DNA of 64,000 nt from Pseudomonas fluorescens (GTDB taxonomy: Bacteria; Pseudomonadota; Gammaproteobacteria; Pseudomonadales; Pseudomonadaceae), in assembly GCF_005938625.1 (NCBI RefSeq), contig NZ_VCNJ01000001.1, positions 62,001 through 126,000 of the forward strand, written 5' to 3'. The notes beneath the pieces are model-generated. The model had not been told where the DNA came from. It did no database searches and saw only the letters and a list, made by a program, of their open reading frames with translations. Positions 1-10,039 of this stretch are shown here, one piece after another. Both the position numbers and the translations under genes were made by a program. Position 1 is the stretch's first letter, and each line of letters starts with the position of its first letter.

Positions 1-1
1 C

Positions 2-811
2 ATGGCGCTGCCGGCGCCGAAAGGCCAGATCACCTTCGAACAAGTCAGCGCCGGCCCACCGGGGCAACGCGCGGCAACCCTGCAGATGGTCAATTTCAAT
101 CTGAATGCCGGCGAAGTGCTCGGCGTGCTCGGTGCTTCCGGTTCCGGCAAGTCGACGCTGGCCCGGGTGCTGGTCGGTGTCTGGCCGACCCTCGGCGGCA
201 CCGTGCGCCTCGATGGCGCCGATATTCATCGCTGGAACCGCGACCAGCTCGGCCCCTACATCGGTTATTTGCCGCAAGACATCGAACTGTTCAGCGGCAG
301 CATCGCCGAAAACATCGCCCGTTTCAGCGAGGCCGATCCGCAGAAGGTCGTCGCCGCCGCGCAACAAGCCGGCGTACACGAAATGATCCTGCGTCTGCCG
401 CAAGGTTACGACACGCAACTGGGCGAGGACGGCAGTGGTTTGTCCGGCGGCCAGAAACAGCGCGTGGCATTGGCGCGTTCCATGTATGGCACGCCGAGCC
501 TGGTGGTGCTGGATGAGCCCAATTCCAACCTCGACACCGTCGGTGAAGCGGCATTGGCCAGCGCCATTGCCGCACTCAAAGCCCAGGGCACCACGGTGGT
601 TCTGGTGACGCACCGTTCTTCGGTGTTGGCCCAGGCTGACAAGTTGCTGGTGCTCAATGACGGCCGCTTGCAGGCGTTCGGCCCAAGTCAGGACGTGCTC
701 AAGGCACTCTCCGGCCAGCAGGAACAACAACGGGAAAAAGCTGCACAGGCACCGGGCGGGCTCAGCATGAGCCGTCAGTATCAGCCCTCGACAAGGAATT
801 CGGGTGTATGA
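2..811 (+). CDS. aprD: Type I secretion ABC transporter ATPase AprD, C-terminal part (truncated by window edge)
   Basis: The reading frame is open from the window edge, so only the last ~269 residues of a protein normally near 580-600 residues are present. They form the nucleotide-binding domain: Walker [10 protein letters not shown] (visible residues 44-52), signature LSGGQ (147-151) and Walker B LVVLDEP just after. AprD-type ATPases power the inner-membrane step of type I secretion of RTX exoproteins such as alkaline protease and family I.3 lipases. Its stop overlaps the start of aprE (ATGA, 808-811), so the two are translationally coupled. The membrane domain, and probably aprA and inh, should lie to the left of the window. 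Confidence 0.9.
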   Translation: MALPAPKGQITFEQVSAGPPGQRAATLQMVNFNLNAGEVLGVLGASGSGKSTLARVLVGVWPTLGGTVRLDGADIHRWNRDQLGPYIGYLPQDIELFSGSIAENIARFSEADPQKVVAAAQQAGVHEMILRLPQGYDTQLGEDGSGLSGGQKQRVALARSMYGTPSLVVLDEPNSNLDTVGEAALASAIAALKAQGTTVVLVTHRSSVLAQADKLLVLNDGRLQAFGPSQDVLKALSGQQEQQREKAAQAPGGLSMSRQYQPSTRNSGV

Positions 812-2157
812 GCAGCGCAAGCATGAACACTGAAAACGAAGCGAGCATGGAACACGCCTACATCACTGAACGCCCGGAGCGCGATGCGAAGTTTTTCGCG
901 CGCATGGGCTGGATTCTGGCGATTGTCGGTGCTGGCAGCTTCTTCACCTGGGCCGCCCTGGCGCCGCTGGATCAAGGCATTCCGGTGCAGGGCACAGTCG
1001 TGGTCTCGGGCAAGCGCAAAGCCGTGCAGTCGATGAGCAGCGGCGTGGTCAGCCGGATTCTGGTGCGCGAAGGCGAAATCGTGAAACAGGGCCAGCCGCT
1101 GTTCCGCCTCGATCAGACCCAGGTTGCGGCTGATGTGCAGTCGCTGCAAGCGCAGTACCGCATGGCTTGGGCCAGCCTCGCGCGCTGGCAGGCCGAACGC
1201 GACAACCTCAAGCAAGTGACTTTTCCGGCAGAGCTGAGCAATGACCCGGACCCGCGTCTGGCATTGGTACTGGAAGGTCAGCGCCAACTGTTCAGCAGCC
1301 GTCGTGAGGCGTACTACCGCGAGCAGGCCGGATTGCGTGCGAGCATCGAAGGCGCCACCGCGCAACTGGCCGGCATGCGTCGCGCGCGTACTGATCTCAA
1401 TGCCCAGGCCGACTCGCTGCAACAACAGTTGAGCAACCTGCAACCGCTGGCCGACAACGGCTACATCCCGCGCAACCGCTTGATGGAATACCAGCGTCAA
1501 CTGTCACAAGTGCAGCAGCAACTGGCTGAAAACACCGGTGAAAGCGGCCGGGTGGAGCAGGGCATTCTTGAGTCGCGGCTGAAGCTGCAACAGCACGCCG
1601 AGGAATACCAGAAGGAAGTCCGCACGCAACTGGCCGACGCGCAGCTGAAAAGCGTGACCCTGTCGGAGCAACTGACTTCGGCCGGTTTCGACCTGCAACA
1701 CAGCGAAATCATCGCCACCGCCGACGGCGTCGCGGTCAACCTCGGCGTGCACACCGAGGGCGCGGTGGTGCGCCAAGGTGAAACGTTGCTGGAGATCGTT
1801 CCGCAAGGCACCACGCTGGAAGTGGAAGGGCACCTGCCGATCAACCTGATCGACAAGGTTGGCGCGCATTTGCCGGTGGACATTCTGTTTACCGCGTTCA
1901 ACCAGAGCAAAACCCCGCGTGTACCGGGTGAAGTCAGCCTGATTTCCGCCGACCAGATGGTCGACGAGAAAACCGGCGTGCCGTACTACGTCCTGCGCAG
2001 CAGCGTCAGCGATCAGGCCATGGAAAAACTCAACGGTCTGGTGATCAAGCCCGGCATGCCGGCAGAAATGTTCGTGCGCACTGGCGAACGTTCACTCCTC
2101 AACTATCTGTTCAAACCGCTGCTCGACCGGGCCGGCTCCGCGTTGACCGAGGAATAA
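808..2157 (+). CDS. aprE: Type I secretion membrane-fusion protein AprE (HlyD family)
   Basis: This 449-residue protein has the HlyD/AprE layout: a short cytoplasmic N-terminus, one membrane anchor at about residues 33-53, a split lipoyl-like domain (first half about 62-100), a long coiled-coil region (about 100-300) and a C-terminal beta-rich region. It bridges the ABC ATPase AprD and the outer-membrane channel AprF across the periplasm. The start overlaps the aprD stop by four bases, and aprF begins two bases after its stop, so the three form one operon. Length and order match P. aeruginosa and P. fluorescens aprDEF. Confidence 0.92.
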   Translation: MSSASMNTENEASMEHAYITERPERDAKFFARMGWILAIVGAGSFFTWAALAPLDQGIPVQGTVVVSGKRKAVQSMSSGVVSRILVREGEIVKQGQPLFRLDQTQVAADVQSLQAQYRMAWASLARWQAERDNLKQVTFPAELSNDPDPRLALVLEGQRQLFSSRREAYYREQAGLRASIEGATAQLAGMRRARTDLNAQADSLQQQLSNLQPLADNGYIPRNRLMEYQRQLSQVQQQLAENTGESGRVEQGILESRLKLQQHAEEYQKEVRTQLADAQLKSVTLSEQLTSAGFDLQHSEIIATADGVAVNLGVHTEGAVVRQGETLLEIVPQGTTLEVEGHLPINLIDKVGAHLPVDILFTAFNQSKTPRVPGEVSLISADQMVDEKTGVPYYVLRSSVSDQAMEKLNGLVIKPGMPAEMFVRTGERSLLNYLFKPLLDRAGSALTEE

Positions 2158-2159
2158 GG

Positions 2160-3530
2160 ATGTTCGGCTGTATGAATAAGCTTTCCATGCTCGCGGCGGC
2201 AATGATGCTGCTCGCGAGTCACTCAGCAGTAGCGGCCATGGGGCCGTTCGAGATCTACGAACAGGCGTTGCGCAATGACCCGGTGTTCCTCGGGGCGATC
2301 AAGGAGCGCGACGCCGGCCTGGAAAACCGTGCAATTGGCCGTGCCGGTCTGCTGCCACGTATCGGTTACACCTACAACAAGGGCCGCAACACGTCGAAAG
2401 CTACCTCTCTGGATGAGCGCGCACGTAACCGGACCGATGATCGCAACTACAACAGTTACGGTTCGGCCCTGACCCTGCAACAACCGCTGCTCGACTACGA
2501 GGCTTATGCCGCGTATCGCAAAGGTGTCGCGCAGTCGTTGTTTGCTGATGAAAATTTTCGCGGCAAGAGTCAGGAATTGCTGGTTCGTGTGCTGGACAAC
2601 TACACCAAGGCACTGTTCGCGCAGGATCAGATCGACATCGCTCAGGCGAAGAAGAAGGCCTACGAGCAGCAGTTCCAGCAGAACGAGCACATGTTCAAGC
2701 AGGGCGAGGGCACGCGCACCGATATTCTTGAGGCCGAGTCGCGCTATGAACTGGCGACCGCCGAGGAGATTGAGGCGCGCAACGAACAGGATGCCGCGCT
2801 GCGTGAACTGGGTGCGCTGGTGGGCACGCCCGCGGTGGATATTGGCGATCTGGCTCCGCTCGATCAGAATTTTCAGACGTTTGCGCTGATGCCTGCCAAT
2901 TACGATACCTGGCACGAAATGGCGGTGAGCAATAACCCGAATCTGGCCTCGCAGCGCCAGGCCGTGGAAGTCGCGCGGTATGAAGTGGAGCGCAATCGCG
3001 CCGGGCATCTGCCGAAAGTCAGTGCTTACGCGTCGATGCGCCAGAACGAATCGGAAAGCGGCAACACCTACAACCAGCGCTACGAAACCAACACCATCGG
3101 TTTTGAAGTCAGCGTGCCGTTGTATGCCGGTGGCGGTGTCTCGGCGTCCACGCGTCAGGCCAGCCGCACCATGGAACAGGCGGAGTATGAACTCGATGGC
3201 AAGACGCGCGAGACGCTGATCGAACTGCGTCGGCAGTTCAGCGCTTGTTTGTCTGGCGTGAGCAAACTGCGCGCTTATCAGAAGGCGCTGAGCTCGGCTG
3301 AAGCGTTGGTGGTGTCGACCAAGCAGAGCATTCTAGGAGGTGAGCGGACCAACCTCGACGCGTTGAACGCCGAGCAGCAACTGTTTACCACCCGCCGCGA
3401 TCTGGCGCAGGCGCGGTACGACTATCTGATGGCCTGGACCAAGTTGCATTACTACGCCGGGACACTGAACGAGCAGGATCTGGCGCGGGTGGATGAGGCT
3501 TTTGTGGTCGCTCAACAGCCCTCACCCTAA
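2160..3530 (+). CDS. aprF: Type I secretion outer-membrane channel AprF (TolC family)
   Basis: A 456-residue TolC-family protein. A signal peptide ends near the sequence SHSAVAAMG (about residue 23), followed by two repeats rich in long helices that form the periplasmic tunnel. It supplies the outer-membrane exit duct for AprDE substrates, here most likely the two lipases encoded downstream. GAGG at 2147-2150 is well placed for the first ATG at 2160; a second ATG five codons on is possible. The last residues (PSP) and the stop codon lie inside a GC-rich inverted-repeat element starting at 3519, so the natural C-terminus may have been altered by that element. Confidence 0.92.
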   Translation: MFGCMNKLSMLAAAMMLLASHSAVAAMGPFEIYEQALRNDPVFLGAIKERDAGLENRAIGRAGLLPRIGYTYNKGRNTSKATSLDERARNRTDDRNYNSYGSALTLQQPLLDYEAYAAYRKGVAQSLFADENFRGKSQELLVRVLDNYTKALFAQDQIDIAQAKKKAYEQQFQQNEHMFKQGEGTRTDILEAESRYELATAEEIEARNEQDAALRELGALVGTPAVDIGDLAPLDQNFQTFALMPANYDTWHEMAVSNNPNLASQRQAVEVARYEVERNRAGHLPKVSAYASMRQNESESGNTYNQRYETNTIGFEVSVPLYAGGGVSASTRQASRTMEQAEYELDGKTRETLIELRRQFSACLSGVSKLRAYQKALSSAEALVVSTKQSILGGERTNLDALNAEQQLFTTRRDLAQARYDYLMAWTKLHYYAGTLNEQDLARVDEAFVVAQQPSP

Positions 3531-3738
3531 CCCTCTCCCAGAGGGAGAGGGGACTGACCGGGGATATTGCAGAAGTACACCGACTTGAACGAGCGTCACT
3601 GAATCCAACACCGACCCGTTTTTTCAGGTCGATGCATGACGCACCGAATCCAAAATCGACGCGTTTTTCCAGGTCGATGAATGACGCAAGACACCTCGGT
3701 AGGCTCCCTCTCCTCGGGGAGAGGGCTGGGGTGAGGGG
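3519..3738. repeat. About 220-bp GC-rich element with terminal inverted repeats (copy A)
   Basis: The ends are CCCTCACCCTAACCCTCTCC and the near-perfect reverse complement ending at GGTGAGGGG (3738). Inside are imperfect repeats of the type TCAGGTCGATG-ATGACGCA. Related copies lie at 21561-21769 and 55038-55214. It fills the aprF-prtA gap, overlaps the end of aprF, and could fold into a long hairpin that separates the secretion operon from the protease genes. Confidence 0.75.
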
Positions 3739-3792
3739 AACAGGCAACACCGCAGAAGAACCTGCATAAAACAATAAAAGTGAGTGGTGAAC

Positions 3793-6744
3793 ATGGACGT
3801 ACGCATCAAGCCGATTTCGGTCGGCACCCTGCTGCTTGTGATTTCTGCAACCCAGGCTCAGGCCCAGTACCTCGAAGCCGGCCAACCCGGCGATCCCGCC
3901 AGTTGGCGCAGCGCTGAATTTCTCCGCGACTGGGGGCTGAGCCGCATGCAGGCCGAGCAAGCCTACGCCGCCGGCATCACCGGCAAAGGCGTGAAAATCG
4001 GCGCGCTGGATTCCGGTTTCGATGCCGCCCACCCGGAATTCGCCAGCGACCGTTATCACCCGGTCACGGCAAGCGGCAGCTATATCGACGGTTCACTGTT
4101 CAACGTCGACGGCACACTCAATCCCAACAACGACTCTCACGGCACCCACGTGGTCGGCACCATGGGCGCCTCACGCGATGGCAGCGGCATGCACGGCGTG
4201 GCGTACAACGCGCAGATCTACGTCGGCAACACCAACAAGAACGACAGCTTCCTGTTCGGCCCCAACCCCGATCCGCGCTATTTCAAAGCGGTTTACGACG
4301 CCCTCGCCGATGCTGGCGTACGCGCAATCAACAACAGTTGGGGCAGCCAGCCACCGGATGTCAGCTACCGCACCCTCGCTGATCTGCACGCCGCTTACGC
4401 CCAGCACTGGAACAAGGGCACCTGGCTCGATGCCGCCGCCGATGTTTCCCGACGCGGTGTGATCAACGTGTTCAGCGCCGGCAACAGCGGCTACCCGAAT
4501 GCCAGCGTGCGTTCGGCGTTGCCGTATTTCCAGCCGGATCTGGAAGGTCACTGGCTGGCCGTGTCGGGGCTCGATCAGAGCAATCAGCAGAAGTACAACC
4601 AGTGCGGCCTCGCCAAATACTGGTGCATCACCACACCGGGAGCGAAGATCGACAGCACCATTCCCGGCGGTGATTACGCGATCAAGTCGGGCACCTCGAT
4701 GTCGGCGCCGCATGCGACCGGCGCGTTGGCGCTGGTGATGGAACGCTACCCGTACATGAACAATCAGCAGGCCCTCGAAGTACTGCTGACCAACGCCACG
4801 CAACTGGATGGCTCGGTCACCGATGCGCCGACCGAGCGTGTCGGTTGGGGCGTGGCCAATCTGAACCGAGCAATGCGCGGCCCGGGGCAATTGCTCGGTG
4901 CGTTTGATGCCAGCCTGGCGGCAGGGCAGCGCGATGTCTGGAGCAATGACATCTCCGACAAGGCGCTGATCCAGCGTCAGGCCGAGGACCTCGCCGAGCA
5001 CAGCGCCTGGCAGCAAACCCTGCAAGACAAGGGTTGGCAGAACGGCGTTGCTGCAGGTGCGAGCCAACAGGATCAGACCGATTACGCCGTTGGCACCGCT
5101 CGCGATGCAGCAGCGGCGAATCGGGTGTACCAGGGCAGCCTGATCAAATCCGGCGGCGGTCAGTTGATTCTCACTGGCGACAACACCTATCGCGGAGCGA
5201 CCACGGTCAATGGCGGCTTGCTGACGGTCAATGGCTCGCTGACTTCCGCTGTCACGGTGAACGACAGCGGCACCCTCGGTGGTTCCGGGCGGATCGGCGC
5301 GTTGACTGCCAACAGCGGCGGCCGCGTGGCGCCGGGCAACTCCATCGGCACCCTGAACGTGGCCGGTGACGTGACCTTCGCGCCCGGTTCGACTTACGCC
5401 GTTGAACTGTCGCCGACCAGCAGCGACCGTATCGTCGCCGGCGGCACCGCCAACATCAGCGGCGCCACCGTCAGCCTGTCGCTGGAAAACAGCCCGACGC
5501 TGCTCAGCACCACCGAAGCGCAGAGCCTGCTCGGTCGCCAGTACGACATCCTGCAAGCGGCCGGTGGCATTCAGGGCCAGTTCGGTGCGGTGCTGCCGAA
5601 TTATGTATTTATCGGCGGCAGCCTCGACTACGCCGCCAATGGCATTCAGCTCGATATCGAACGTAACTCGACAACCTTCGCCAGCGTCGGACAAACCCCG
5701 AATCAGCGCTCGGTGGCCGCTGCCGTCGAAGGCCTGGGTGCCGGCAATTCAGTCTACGAAAGCCTGTTGCGCTCACCTGATGCGAGTTCCGCGCGACAAG
5801 CGTTCCAGCAGTTGAGCGGCGAGATCTACCCGGCATTGAGTTCGATGCTGATCAATGACAGCCGCCAGTTGCGCGACGCGGTGGGCGAGCGCTTGCACGA
5901 TACCAACGCGGCACAAAGCAACGGCTGGATCAAAGCCCTCGGGGCGTGGGGCAAGACCGATTCGAGCCACGACACGGCAGGCTACAGCACCTCGATTGGC
6001 GGGTTGCTGGCGGGTGTCGATGGCGCACTGGATGAGCAGACGCGCATCGGTCTGGTCACTGGTTACAGCGACAGTTCGCTGAGCATGGGTTCGGGTACGC
6101 ACTCATCGGCCAAGGTCGACAGCTATCACTTGGGTGCATACGCCGGTCGTGAAATCGGCGCATGGCGCTTGAGCAGCGGCGCGGCCTACAGCTGGCATCG
6201 CGCGGATGTGAAGCGCGACCTGCAATACGGCGACGTCAGCGGCAAACAGAAAGCCAAGGTCGATGCAGCGACCACTCAAGTGTTCGGCGAGGCGGCTTAC
6301 CGCTTGCACCTGCAACCGCTGGCGCTGGAGCCATTCGCCAATCTGGCCTATGTGCACCTGGACACGGAAGGCTTGACCGAGAAGGGCGATGCTGCCGCGC
6401 TGAAAAGCTCGGGCGATCAACGTGACGCCGTGCTGAGCACACTCGGCGTGCGGGCGATCAAGACCTTCAATCTTTCGCCTGCGCAATCACTCGACGTCAG
6501 CGGCCACCTCGGCTGGCAGCACAGCCTCAGCGATATCGACTCCGAACAGCATCTGCGCTTTGCCAGCGGCGGCACGCCGTACGCGGTTGAAAGTTCGGCG
6601 CTGGTACGCGATGCCGCGCTGGTTGGCGTGCAGGCCAGCCTCGCGCTGAGCAAGGACGTGCGGGTCAACCTTGATTACAGCGGACAACTGGCCAATCGCG
6701 AAAAGCTTCATGGCGTAGGCCTGAGCCTTAACTGGCAGTTCTAA
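3793..6744 (+). CDS. prtA: Subtilisin-like serine protease autotransporter (PrtA-type)
   Basis: A 983-residue type V secreted protease. It shows a signal peptide (about 1-25), an S8 peptidase domain with Asp73 (ALDSGFD), His116 (HGTHV) and Ser302 (GTSMSAPH), a passenger beta-helix segment with autotransporter-associated repeats (about 440-560), and a C-terminal beta-barrel ending in Phe (NWQF), the usual Bam signal. It should pass the outer membrane through its own barrel rather than through AprDEF. A GTG-GTG start three codons upstream is possible, but the ATG has the better spacing from AGTGAG. It is paralogous to the next gene, matching the prtA-prtB pair known between aprDEF and lipase in P. 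fluorescens. Confidence 0.9.
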   Translation: MDVRIKPISVGTLLLVISATQAQAQYLEAGQPGDPASWRSAEFLRDWGLSRMQAEQAYAAGITGKGVKIGALDSGFDAAHPEFASDRYHPVTASGSYIDGSLFNVDGTLNPNNDSHGTHVVGTMGASRDGSGMHGVAYNAQIYVGNTNKNDSFLFGPNPDPRYFKAVYDALADAGVRAINNSWGSQPPDVSYRTLADLHAAYAQHWNKGTWLDAAADVSRRGVINVFSAGNSGYPNASVRSALPYFQPDLEGHWLAVSGLDQSNQQKYNQCGLAKYWCITTPGAKIDSTIPGGDYAIKSGTSMSAPHATGALALVMERYPYMNNQQALEVLLTNATQLDGSVTDAPTERVGWGVANLNRAMRGPGQLLGAFDASLAAGQRDVWSNDISDKALIQRQAEDLAEHSAWQQTLQDKGWQNGVAAGASQQDQTDYAVGTARDAAAANRVYQGSLIKSGGGQLILTGDNTYRGATTVNGGLLTVNGSLTSAVTVNDSGTLGGSGRIGALTANSGGRVAPGNSIGTLNVAGDVTFAPGSTYAVELSPTSSDRIVAGGTANISGATVSLSLENSPTLLSTTEAQSLLGRQYDILQAAGGIQGQFGAVLPNYVFIGGSLDYAANGIQLDIERNSTTFASVGQTPNQRSVAAAVEGLGAGNSVYESLLRSPDASSARQAFQQLSGEIYPALSSMLINDSRQLRDAVGERLHDTNAAQSNGWIKALGAWGKTDSSHDTAGYSTSIGGLLAGVDGALDEQTRIGLVTGYSDSSLSMGSGTHSSAKVDSYHLGAYAGREIGAWRLSSGAAYSWHRADVKRDLQYGDVSGKQKAKVDAATTQVFGEAAYRLHLQPLALEPFANLAYVHLDTEGLTEKGDAAALKSSGDQRDAVLSTLGVRAIKTFNLSPAQSLDVSGHLGWQHSLSDIDSEQHLRFASGGTPYAVESSALVRDAALVGVQASLALSKDVRVNLDYSGQLANREKLHGVGLSLNWQF

Positions 6745-6751
6745 CCCACGC

Positions 6752-6850
6752 TGATCGTTCCCACGCGCAGCAAAGGAATGCAGCCCGTGACGCTCCGCGT
6801 CACTGGACGCAGAGCGTCCCTAGAGGCATTCCCACGTGGAGCGTGGGAAC
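6752..6850. repeat. REP palindrome cluster (GTTCCCACGC type)
   Basis: Inverted copies of the motif GTTCCCACG/CGTGGGAAC flank an inner GACGCTCCGCGTC palindrome. The element occupies the prtA-prtB gap. The same family recurs at 14427, 35396, 37003 and 63228. Confidence 0.8.
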
Positions 6851-6904
6851 TATCAACAGCTGAAGAGACGGATTTTTCGCAACATCACTAAGGAAGGTCG
6901 CTGG

Positions 6905-9900
6905 ATGAATAACAACAATACCCCCGCGCAAACGGGAGGCCGCTTTGCCCTGAAAACCCTCACACTCGCCGTGCTCTGTGCGATCGGCACAGCTCATGCT
7001 GCGCCCTACGTGGAGAACGGTCGCACCGGCGATCCGTCGAGTTGGCGCAGTGCCGAGTTCCAGGCCGATTGGGGCCTGGGCGCGATCGGTGCCGATCACG
7101 CTTACGCCGCCGGTTATACCGGCAAAGGCGTGAAACTGGGGATCTTTGACCAGCCAGTGTATGCCGCGCACCCGGAGTTTTCCGGCAGCAATAAAGTCGT
7201 CACCCTGGTCACCAGCGGGATCCGCGAATACACCGACCCGTACATCCCGGTCAAAGCCGGCGATGCGTTCCGCTATGACGGTTCGCCCTCGGTCGGCTCC
7301 GACGGCAAACTTGGCGCCCACGGCACCCACGTCGGCGGTATCGCCGCCGGCAGTCGCGACGGCGGACCGATGCACGGCGTGGCGTTCGGTGCACAGATCA
7401 TCAGCGCCGACAACGGCGACCCGGGCCCGGAGGACGGCATCGTTCGCGGCAACGACGGCGCGGTGTACAAGGCCGGTTGGGATGCCCTGATCGCCAGCGG
7501 CGCGCGGATCATCAACAACAGTTGGGGCATCGGCATCACCGACCGTTTCGACCTCGGTGGCCGCGATCCGGCGTACCCGCATTTCACCGTCAATGACGCG
7601 CAGTTGCAGTTCAACGAGATCCGCACACTGCTCGGCACCAAACCCGGCGGCGCCTACGACGGTGCGATTGCCGCCGCGCGCAGCGGCATCGTCACGATCT
7701 TCGCCGCCGGCAACGACTACAACCTCAACAACCCGGACGCCATTGCCGGCCTCGGCTATTTCGTCCCGGACATCGCGCCGAACTGGATCACCGTCGCCGC
7801 GTTGCAACAGAACCCGGACCTGGCCAGCGCCAACCCGTACATCATGAGTACGTTCTCTTCGCGCTGCGGCTACACCGCGAGTTTCTGCGTCTCGGCGCCG
7901 GGCACGAAAATCTTCAGTTCGATCATTGAAGGCACCAACGCCGACAACCTGACAACCGCCTACAAGAATTACAACGGTACCTCGATGGCCGCGCCGCACG
8001 TCGCCGGTTCCATGGCGGTGCTGATGGAGCGCTTCCCGTACATGACCGGTGATCAAGTCGCCACGGTCTTGCGCACCACCGCCACCGACCTCGGCGCACC
8101 GGGCATCGACGCCTTGTACGGCTGGGGCATGATCAACCTGCGCAAGGGCATCGACGGCCCGTCGATGTTCGTCACCGAACAGGATATTCCGGCGGAATTC
8201 CGCATCGACGGCGCTTACGGCTCCGGCCAGTTTGTCGCCGATCTGCCGGGCATCGGCGCGATCATCGATCAAGGCAAACCGACCGAACGCGTGTGCACCG
8301 ACATCACTTGCGGCCTCGACACCTGGCGCAACGACATTTCCGGTCACGGCGGTTTGACCAAGCAAGGTATCGGCACGCTGGTGCTGACCGGCAACAACAC
8401 TTACAGCGGCCCGACCCTGGTCAATCAGGGGCGTCTGGCCATCAACGGTTCGCTGCAGTCGGCGGTGACGGTGAATGACGGCGGTATTCTCGGCGGCAAC
8501 GGCCGCATCGGCGCGCTGTCGGTGAACAGCGGCGGTACGGTCGCGCCGGGTAATTCCATCGGCACCCTGAACGTGGCCGGTGACGTAACCTTTGCACCGG
8601 GTTCAACCTACGCCGTAGAGCTGTCGCCGACCAGCAGCGATCAGGTTATCGCTACCGGCAAAGCGGTTATCGAAGGCGCCACTGTGAGCATGTCGCTGGA
8701 AAACAGCCCGACGCTGCTGACCACCAGCGAAGTGCAAAGTCTGCTCGGCACGCGTTACAACATCCTGCAAGCGGCCGGCGGTATTGAAGGGCGCTTCGGT
8801 CAGGTGTTGCCGGACTACGCGTTCCTCGGTGGCACGCTGGCGTACTCGGCGGATGGCATCCAGTTGGCGGTCGGTCGTAACGAGGCCTCGTTCGCCAGCG
8901 TCGGCCTGACGCCAAACCAACGCGCCGTCGGTGCGGCGGCTGAACGGCTGGGCGCTGGTAATGCGCTGTTCGAAACCCTGTTGCTGTCGCCGAATGCGGC
9001 GTCGGCGCAGCAAGCCTTCCAGCAACTGTCCGGCGAGATTCATCCGGCCATTGGCACCCTGCTGATCAACGACAGTCGTTACCTGCGTGAAGCGGTGGGC
9101 GAGCGTCTGCGTGAGCGTGACCTGTTCAACGCCGGCGCACCGACTGACGATCGCAGCAACGCCTGGGTCAAGGTCTTGGGGTCGTGGGGCAAGAGCGATG
9201 GCGGGCATGACAATGCCGACTCCAACAGCTCTATCGGTGGCTTGCTGGCCGGTGTTGACGGCTTGATCGCTGAAGATACCCGTCTGGGTTTCGTTACCGG
9301 TTATAGCGACAGCTCGTTGAGCATGGGCAGCGGCACGCATTCGTCGGCGTCGGTCGACAGCTACCACTTGGGTGCGTACCTGGGGCACCAGATCGATGCG
9401 CTGCGTCTGACCGTCGGTGGCGCCTATAGCTGGCACCGTGTCGACGTCAAACGTGACCTGCAGTTCGGGGACGTGAGCGGTAAACAAAAGACCAAGCACG
9501 ATGCCGCAACCACGCAAGTGTTCACCGAGGCCGCTTATGATCTGGGCCTGCAACCGATGAATCTGGAGCCGTTCGCCAACCTGGCTTACGTACACCTCAA
9601 TACCGAAAGCTTCACCGAGAAGGGTGATGCTGCAGCGTTGAAGGGCGGTGAGGACAATCGCGATGTGGTGCTGTCGACCCTCGGTGTGCGCGCCAAGCGT
9701 TCGTTCGCCTTGTCGGATCAGCATCAGTTGGAACTGGGCGCGAGCCTGGGCTGGCAGCACAACCTGAACAACGTCGATGCCGACAGCCATCTGGCCTTTG
9801 CCAACGGCAACAGCGCGTTCACCGTGCAGGGTGTGTCGATGGATCGCGATGCGGCGGTGGTCGGCGTGCGCGCAGGTCTGGCGCTCAATCGCGATGTGCG

Positions 9901-9982
9901 GGTGAATCTGGATTACAACGGACTGATCGGTGACAACGAGAAAGACCACGGTGTGGGTCTGACCCTCGACTGGCAGTTCTAA
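6905..9982 (+). CDS. prtB: Subtilisin-like serine protease autotransporter (PrtB-type)
   Basis: A 1025-residue paralogue of the preceding protease, with a signal peptide (about 1-32), an S8 domain with His139 (HGTHV) and Ser360 (GTSMAAPH), an autotransporter repeat region (about 500-600) and a C-terminal barrel ending DWQF. The expected catalytic Asp is Asp82, but its context is FDQP rather than the usual D-S/T-G. AAGGAAGG lies just before the ATG at 6905, which settles the start. From about residue 500 onward it is very similar to its neighbour (several runs of about 30 identical residues), while the protease domains have diverged, which suggests duplication followed by specialisation. Confidence 0.88.
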   Translation: MNNNNTPAQTGGRFALKTLTLAVLCAIGTAHAAPYVENGRTGDPSSWRSAEFQADWGLGAIGADHAYAAGYTGKGVKLGIFDQPVYAAHPEFSGSNKVVTLVTSGIREYTDPYIPVKAGDAFRYDGSPSVGSDGKLGAHGTHVGGIAAGSRDGGPMHGVAFGAQIISADNGDPGPEDGIVRGNDGAVYKAGWDALIASGARIINNSWGIGITDRFDLGGRDPAYPHFTVNDAQLQFNEIRTLLGTKPGGAYDGAIAAARSGIVTIFAAGNDYNLNNPDAIAGLGYFVPDIAPNWITVAALQQNPDLASANPYIMSTFSSRCGYTASFCVSAPGTKIFSSIIEGTNADNLTTAYKNYNGTSMAAPHVAGSMAVLMERFPYMTGDQVATVLRTTATDLGAPGIDALYGWGMINLRKGIDGPSMFVTEQDIPAEFRIDGAYGSGQFVADLPGIGAIIDQGKPTERVCTDITCGLDTWRNDISGHGGLTKQGIGTLVLTGNNTYSGPTLVNQGRLAINGSLQSAVTVNDGGILGGNGRIGALSVNSGGTVAPGNSIGTLNVAGDVTFAPGSTYAVELSPTSSDQVIATGKAVIEGATVSMSLENSPTLLTTSEVQSLLGTRYNILQAAGGIEGRFGQVLPDYAFLGGTLAYSADGIQLAVGRNEASFASVGLTPNQRAVGAAAERLGAGNALFETLLLSPNAASAQQAFQQLSGEIHPAIGTLLINDSRYLREAVGERLRERDLFNAGAPTDDRSNAWVKVLGSWGKSDGGHDNADSNSSIGGLLAGVDGLIAEDTRLGFVTGYSDSSLSMGSGTHSSASVDSYHLGAYLGHQIDALRLTVGGAYSWHRVDVKRDLQFGDVSGKQKTKHDAATTQVFTEAAYDLGLQPMNLEPFANLAYVHLNTESFTEKGDAAALKGGEDNRDVVLSTLGVRAKRSFALSDQHQLELGASLGWQHNLNNVDADSHLAFANGNSAFTVQGVSMDRDAAVVGVRAGLALNRDVRVNLDYNGLIGDNEKDHGVGLTLDWQF

Positions 9983-9988
9983 AGCGTA

Positions 9989-10019
9989 CCGGCAGCTCTG
10001 CAAGGAACTGCCGGTTTTT
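9989..10019 (+). terminator. Intrinsic terminator after prtB
   Basis: CCGGCAG and CTGCCGG pair across a 12-base loop and are followed by TTTTT. It lies seven bases past the prtB stop and separates it from the lipase gene. Confidence 0.8.
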
Positions 10020-10039
10020 GAAGGAAGAGAGAGCACAAC

